A stretch of DNA of 64,000 nt from assembly GCA_041402125.1 (NCBI GenBank), contig JAWKSY010000002.1, positions 356,266 to 420,265 of the forward strand, read 5' to 3'. Below, piece by piece: positions 59,892 to 64,000 of the stretch; within the stretch, counting starts at the first letter, position 1; each line of letters begins with the position of its first letter. The translations under genes and the position numbers were made by a program. A model generated the notes under the pieces. It was not told the origin of the DNA, ran no database searches, and saw only the letters and a list, made by a program, of their open reading frames with translations. The stretch is from JAWKSY01 sp041402125 (GTDB lineage Bacteria; Planctomycetota; GCA-002687715; DRQF01).

Positions 59892-60263
59892 ATGTCCAGA
59901 AGGTTCCTTGCGGTGCTCGGCATCGCCGCGGCGCTGTGCGGTCTCCCGGCGTGCGAGACGATCTCTCCCGGCTACCGGCACCACGAGTACACGGTGATCG
60001 AGGGAGAGACGATCCATCATCACCATCACCACCACATCAATGTCGACTCCTCGCGTCCGCACGTGACGGTTGTGCGCGTCGATCCGCAGACCCGCGAGAA
60101 CATCAACCGCTACGTCCGGACGGAGACTCAACGCGACGGTCGGACTCACGTCGATCACCACCACTTCCACGAGCATGATCTCGCGAAGGAGCCGCCGCAG
60201 CCCGTGCGCCACCACGAGCCCATCCACGCCGCGAAGCACGAGAAGAAGGTGCGCAAGAAGTAA
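59892..60263 (+). CDS. Histidine-rich lipoprotein
   Basis: 123 residues. The N-terminus is a lipoprotein signal (FLAVLGIAAALCGLPAC, lipobox LPAC). The mature ~103 residues hold about 20 histidines, among them a run of seven (ETIHHHHHHHINVDSS), RTHVDHHHFHEHDL and RHHEPIHAAKHEKKVRKK at the C-terminus. This composition suggests binding of divalent metals such as Zn, Ni or Cu in the periplasm or at the outer membrane. No known metallochaperone family can be named. The gene stands alone after the modC/REPIN region, which places a metal-binding lipoprotein beside a molybdate transporter, perhaps by chance. Confidence 0.82.
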   Translation: MSRRFLAVLGIAAALCGLPACETISPGYRHHEYTVIEGETIHHHHHHHINVDSSRPHVTVVRVDPQTRENINRYVRTETQRDGRTHVDHHHFHEHDLAKEPPQPVRHHEPIHAAKHEKKVRKK

Positions 60264-60375
60264 AGAATGACGAAGACGAGCTCAGGAGTTTCGTCGTGAC
60301 CTCGAACTCCGGTTCCCGAACCCGCACGATGGCGTCGAGGTGATGGAGAAGACCGAATCGAGAGGAGGAGTTCCC

Positions 60376-61971
60376 ATGCGACGAAACCCGTCTGCACTCG
60401 TGGCCCGGCTGTCATTCCTGGGCTGCTTCGTCGTTGTCGCGGCCACGGCCTCGTTCGGCCAGCAGCTCCCGCTGCGGTGGCAGTACGCGCCACCGGCCGG
60501 TTCGACCTTCGGCGACTGGACGGGACGCGTGCGTGAGATCGGTGACGTCACCGGTGACGGCATCCCGGAGATCGCGTTTCTGATGAGGGACGGCGTCGGG
60601 CTCACCTTCGCCTCGCGGTGGCAGGTCGTCTCCGGGGCCGACGGCGCCTCCTTCGGCGTCCGGGCCACACGCTACGGAGGGCCGGTCACCGGAGTCTTCG
60701 AGACCGTCGGCGATCTCGACGGCGATGGGCTCGCCGAGCAGGTGCTCGTCGACCGCGGCGCCTCGTCGCCGGGAGGACCGATCGAGCCGCCCTCCGTGCA
60801 TCTGGTCGGCGGCACCGGCGCCATCCAGTGGTCGACGCCGGTCACGACGGATCCTCTGGCGACGCTCGACGGCGGTGACGTCGCCCGGCTCGGCGACCTC
60901 GATGGCGACGGGGTCGATGAACTGGCGGTGCTGCTGCGGAGCGCCTTCGCCTTCCCGTCGCCGGGTATCGCCGGCGACATGCCCACCCGGATCGTCGTCC
61001 TGAGCGGCGCGACCGGTGTCCTCTTGCACGAATTGATCGACGATCTCCGGATCGTCGACGCCATCGCGGCCGTCGGCGACACCGACGGCGACGGCGTGGG
61101 CGACCTGGGGATCGTGGCGCCGCGGTCGCCCTTCAACGGGCCGATCACGGGGGGAGCGGCCATCCTGTCCGGTGCGACCTTCCAGTATCTCCGATTCTGG
61201 AACGGGACCCTGAACTTCGAACGCTTCGGCAGCGGCATCGCGCCGGCCGGTGACCGCGACGGGGACGGCCTCGCCGACGTCTGGATCTCCTCTCAGGGCA
61301 CCGATTCCGTGACCGCGTACTCCGGCGCGTCCGGCGCCGCGATCGAGACGTACCCTCTCCTGGCCTCCGCCGACGAGCGCGGGATCCAGGATGGTCCGGC
61401 GCTCGACTGGAACGGCGACGGCGTGCCCGATCATCGCTTCGGACTTCCCATCGAGGGCGGCAAGGAGATCCGCTCCGGCGTCGATTTCAGCCTGCTGGCG
61501 AACTTCTTCTTCACGCAGGTCGCGACGCGCGACACGAACGGCGACGGTCTCCCCGAACGAGCGACCTCCGCGCTCCCGGGCGGCCCGGCGGCGTCGCTCG
61601 AGACCCACATGGGGGCGGAGGCCTACGGTGCGGGAAGCGCGGCTCTCGGACTCTCGTGGAGTCCCGTCGCGTCCCAGCCTCGGCTCGGCCGGGTTCGTGT
61701 GACCGGTGGGTCGGCCTTCGGTTCGCTCCTCGTGGCCGGGAGCCTGGCACCGGCCGATACGATCATCGCCGGCACCAGCCTGCCGCTCCTGATCGATCCG
61801 GCTCAGCTCTTTCTCCAGACGACCGCGGTGCTCGATGCCTTCGGCGAGCTCGAGGTCCTCGTCTCGCTGCGGCAGCCGGCGATCGCCGGGAGCGTGCTGA
61901 ATTACCAGGTGGCGGAACTGTCCCCGAACCTCGCCACGAGCAACGGTCTTCAGCTCCAATTCGCCTTCTGA
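60376..61971 (+). CDS. Secreted FG-GAP (integrin alpha-like) repeat protein
   Basis: 531 residues from ATG 60376 after GAGGAGGAG. A signal peptide (LSFLGCFVVVAATASFGQQ) is followed by about six FG-GAP/EF-like units with DxDGDGxxD calcium loops: VREIGDVTGDGIPEIAF, VGDLDGDGLAEQVL, LGDLDGDGVDELAV, VGDTDGDGVGDLGI, AGDRDGDGLADVWI and DWNGDGVPDHRF. Such propellers act as surface or adhesive proteins. The C-terminal ~100 residues form a separate beta module ending in LNYQVAELSPNLATSNGLQLQF. Its TGA (61969-61971) is the outer end of the next REPIN copy, so the end of the gene may be set by the repeat. Confidence 0.88.
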   Translation: MRRNPSALVARLSFLGCFVVVAATASFGQQLPLRWQYAPPAGSTFGDWTGRVREIGDVTGDGIPEIAFLMRDGVGLTFASRWQVVSGADGASFGVRATRYGGPVTGVFETVGDLDGDGLAEQVLVDRGASSPGGPIEPPSVHLVGGTGAIQWSTPVTTDPLATLDGGDVARLGDLDGDGVDELAVLLRSAFAFPSPGIAGDMPTRIVVLSGATGVLLHELIDDLRIVDAIAAVGDTDGDGVGDLGIVAPRSPFNGPITGGAAILSGATFQYLRFWNGTLNFERFGSGIAPAGDRDGDGLADVWISSQGTDSVTAYSGASGAAIETYPLLASADERGIQDGPALDWNGDGVPDHRFGLPIEGGKEIRSGVDFSLLANFFFTQVATRDTNGDGLPERATSALPGGPAASLETHMGAEAYGAGSAALGLSWSPVASQPRLGRVRVTGGSAFGSLLVAGSLAPADTIIAGTSLPLLIDPAQLFLQTTAVLDAFGELEVLVSLRQPAIAGSVLNYQVAELSPNLATSNGLQLQFAF

Positions 61972-62045
61972 ATAGAAGGGGTCAGACCCCCTTCATTCAG
62001 GATCGGCCCCATTTTGAATAAATGGGGTCTGACCCCATTTATTCA
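61969..62045. repeat. 77-bp REPIN-like doublet, copy 2, at convergent stops
   Basis: Palindromes at 61969-61999 (centre A at 61984, mismatched in places) and 62015-62045 (centre T at 62030, perfect 15-bp arms), TGAATA/TATTCA ends, 15-base spacer with TCGGCCCC. Its first three bases are the TGA of the FG-GAP gene, and its last three (TCA) are the complement of the TGA of the monooxygenase gene. It can fold into a long hairpin and may serve as the terminator of both. Confidence 0.82.
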
Positions 62046-63506
62046 TTCGCGGTGGAGGGCGAGGAGGGAGCGGACCTCGTCGAGCGTTTCGCGGTCGGCC
62101 CGCGCCGTCGTCCGGAAGGCGACGTAGCCGTCCGGGCGGACGAGGGTGAGGCCGCGGCCCGCCACTTCCCGCAAGGCGACGATCTCGTGGAGCTCGTCGG
62201 CGGCCTCCCGGAGCGCCCGCGCGAAGGAGGGATGTACGTCACTTCCGTGCAAGAGGAGGAAGTGGCGACGGAGGCCGCGGCCGCCGCCGAGCGACTCGTC
62301 CCAGTAGCGTTCGCCCGCACCCTCGACGATGGGGCTGCCGCGGCAGGCCACGCCGAGTTCCGAGAGGTTGTCGAGGAAAGCGTGCTGGAACGGCGCGATC
62401 CGCGAGACGAGCGGGATGATCGCGTTCCGCAGGGCCTGCGCGATCCGGTTGGGGGTTCCCAGCGCCACCGTCATGAAGTGCGTGACCTCGAGGACATGTT
62501 CGACGACCGGAAGCCGTTCCCGCGCGTAGCTCTCGAGAAGGGCGTCGTGAGCGCGGCCGCGCACGGCGAGATCGAGCTTCCAGGCCAGGTTCCAGGCGTC
62601 CTGCAGGCCGGTGTTCATGCCCTGGCCGCCGAAGGGGCTGTGGATGTGCGCCGCGTCACCGGCGAGGAAGACCCGGCCGATGCGCATCCGGCGGACGTGC
62701 CGGCGGTGGATGTGGAAGTAGGTCGACCAGTGAAGCTCCCGCGCCTCGATCTCGGGGAGCGCGCGCTCGGCCAGGAGGAGCCGCACGAGATCGAGCGAGG
62801 GAGCCTCGCCCTCGGGCACCTCGATCATCGCCACGATGCGACGTCGGGTGGCGTCCATCGGGAACAGGGCGAGCGGACCCCGCTCGTGGGGGAAGATCTG
62901 CATCTCGTGGGCGGGCAGGAAGTCGTTGGTGTCGACGTCCGCGAGCAGGAAGGTCTCCGGGTACTCGCTTCCCTCGAAGGGAAGGTCGAGCGCGTGCCGG
63001 ACGGCACTGTGCGCACCGTCGCATCCGACGAGATAGCGAGCCCGGATCTCGGAGGGCGCACCGCGTCGCTCGATCCGTGCGGCGACGTGGTTCTCGGCCC
63101 CTTCGACTCCGACGAGCGAGGTCTCGTACTCGACGTCTCCGCCGCGACTCCGGAGAGCTTCGACGAGCAGCTTCTCCGTGAGGTCCTGCGGGACCATCGC
63201 GACGAAGGGGTAGGGAGACTCGATCTCGTCGAAGTGCATGCGGGCGAGCGGTCGTCCCGCCGCGAGGACCGCCGCTTCGGTGACGCGATTCGCCCGCGCG
63301 AGGAAGGCCTCGACCACGCCCGCCATGTCGAAGATCTCGAGCGTGCGCGGCATGATGGCGAGCGCCTTCGAGTGGACCGACTGGGCCGGGCGACGCTCGA
63401 TGATGCGGAAGCGGAGATCCCGGCGGGCGCACTCGGCGGCGAGGAAGAGCCCGACCGGGCCGGCGCCGACGATCAGGACGTCCGTATCGACGGTAGGGAG
63501 CGACAT
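62043..63506 (-). CDS. FAD-dependent monooxygenase (PheA/TfdB or UbiH-like)
   Basis: 487 residues from ATG 63506, chosen as the first codon just before the FAD fold; the longer frame to 63599 is rejected. The flavoprotein hydroxylase motifs are complete: GxGxxG near the N-terminus (VLIVGAGPVGLFLAAECARRD), the DG motif ARYLVGCDGAHSAVRHAL, and the GD motif RVFLAGDAAHIHSPFGGQGMNTGLQDAWNLAWKL. Members hydroxylate aromatic rings with NAD(P)H and O2. The C-terminal ~140 residues are the thioredoxin-like extension of the phenol hydroxylase type. No aromatic-degradation genes are adjacent, so the substrate is open. The stop is provided by the REPIN end. Confidence 0.92.
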   Translation of the reverse strand: MSLPTVDTDVLIVGAGPVGLFLAAECARRDLRFRIIERRPAQSVHSKALAIMPRTLEIFDMAGVVEAFLARANRVTEAAVLAAGRPLARMHFDEIESPYPFVAMVPQDLTEKLLVEALRSRGGDVEYETSLVGVEGAENHVAARIERRGAPSEIRARYLVGCDGAHSAVRHALDLPFEGSEYPETFLLADVDTNDFLPAHEMQIFPHERGPLALFPMDATRRRIVAMIEVPEGEAPSLDLVRLLLAERALPEIEARELHWSTYFHIHRRHVRRMRIGRVFLAGDAAHIHSPFGGQGMNTGLQDAWNLAWKLDLAVRGRAHDALLESYARERLPVVEHVLEVTHFMTVALGTPNRIAQALRNAIIPLVSRIAPFQHAFLDNLSELGVACRGSPIVEGAGERYWDESLGGGRGLRRHFLLLHGSDVHPSFARALREAADELHEIVALREVAGRGLTLVRPDGYVAFRTTARADRETLDEVRSLLALHRE

Positions 63507-63725
63507 CGCGCGATCCTCGTCTCGGAACCCTCCCGCCCGAGGATACCAGTCTCGCGGCGGCGCGCGATGACTTCGATCACGTCGGGCCGCCGATGGCACG
63601 GGCCGGGCGGATCCGAAGGGAAATCTTCCGCACCGGGCTCCGAGTGCTGGTGAAGCTCCGGGACGTCACACAGGCTCGATGCGCGGTCGGGTTTTCGGGA
63701 AGAGGCGTGGCGTCGAGGACGGGTC

Positions 63726-64000
63726 TTGGTCGAATCGAAGAGTCCGTCGAACCCCGATGTGGTCGGTGCGGGTGGCACCTGGGCGCTCCTCCTCTCGAGC
63801 AGTCTGACCGTGATGGGCGGGGCCGTCGTCGCGCCGGCGCTCCCGCGAATCCACCAGGCCTTCGCCGGGGACTGGCAGTCGCTCCTTCTCACGAAGCTCG
63901 TCCTGACCTTGCCGGCGCTCGCCATCGCCGTGGCGGCGCCCGGCGGCGGACGGATCCTCGCGCGTTTCGGCAAGCGGCGGGTGCTCCTGGCCGGCCTCCT
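63726..64000 (+). CDS. MFS transporter (N-terminal part, runs off the right edge)
   Basis: An open plus-strand frame starts at TTG 63726 (GAGG 8 b upstream) and continues to the window edge, giving 91 residues. It has a Ser-rich lead, a first helix (TWALLLSSSLTVMGGAVVAPALPRI), HQAFAGDWQSLLLTKLVLTLPALAIAVAAP as the second, and the MFS loop GGGRILARFGKRRVLLAGL (the G-x-x-x-D/R-x-x-G-R/K signature region). Which drug or sugar group it belongs to cannot be told. The start could also lie upstream; the ATG at 63679 is out of frame. It is transcribed divergently from the monooxygenase with a ~219-b spacer. Confidence 0.72.
   Translation, partial: MVESKSPSNPDVVGAGGTWALLLSSSLTVMGGAVVAPALPRIHQAFAGDWQSLLLTKLVLTLPALAIAVAAPGGGRILARFGKRRVLLAGL

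Noticed and set aside
59991..60060. Seven-His run as a cloning tag
   Set aside because: The run lies inside a native lipoprotein gene with more His clusters on both sides and normal context, so it is not vector sequence.

Overview
This is a very GC-rich bacterial window with dense coding on both strands. No gap between genes exceeds 300 bases; the longest spacers, 210-280 b, hold promoters, hairpins or repeats. The gene content points to Planctomycetota: an adjacent DUF1800/DUF1501 pair, a PA14-containing multihaem cytochrome beside a six-bladed propeller protein, a BlaI/M56 pair whose sensor carries a cyclase-like helical repeat, an ECF sigma/anti-sigma operon, and many large secreted proteins (FG-GAP, beta-helix, carboxypeptidase-regulatory-like). 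The phylum is inferred from gene content; there is no rRNA, tRNA or CRISPR array in the window.

Layout. 1-5441: secreted proteins, a dienelactone hydrolase and a dihaem cytochrome with a triplicated N-terminal module. 5654-9665: a tight three-gene operon of exported cyanophycinase, YfcC-type transporter with a LysM-like insertion, and isoaspartyl dipeptidase. Together these read as a pathway for cyanophycin or beta-aspartyl dipeptide scavenging. 9737-12453: a membrane protein, then ECF sigma, zinc-finger anti-sigma and an exported secretin-N-like protein, each coupled by ATGA overlaps. 12558-16715: an exported protein, DUF1800 and DUF1501. 16797-26953 (minus strand): exported dipeptidyl peptidase III, propeller plus pentahaem cytochrome, PPK2 kinase, methyltransferase and a large secreted propeller. 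27163-30511: BlaI-type repressor with its operator, and an M56 sensor fused to a cyclase-like domain. 30601-38471: an inverted-repeat element, dodecin, a beta-helix protein, two very large exported proteins and a YeaQ-family membrane protein. 38481-43210: phosphoenolpyruvate carboxylase coupled to an FAD oxidoreductase. 43313-50793: SYLF lipoprotein, TetR regulator with operator, DinB and BtrH-like proteins, SRPBCC protein, a dipeptide epimerase coupled to a DUF1611/DgcN protein, and a 2OG-Fe(II) oxygenase. 51008-56552: three more carboxypeptidase-regulatory-like proteins. 56689-59668: molybdate regulator and ModABC. 59678-64000: REPIN-like repeats, a His-rich lipoprotein, an FG-GAP protein, an FAD monooxygenase and the start of an MFS transporter.

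Three genes (M56 sensor, the protein at 33543, modC) are each broken by a single frameshift at a homopolymer or simple repeat, which suggests uncorrected sequencing indels. Two intergenic repeat families occur. One is a 77-bp doublet of GGGGTCAGACCCC palindromes; its second copy supplies the stop codons of both flanking convergent genes.
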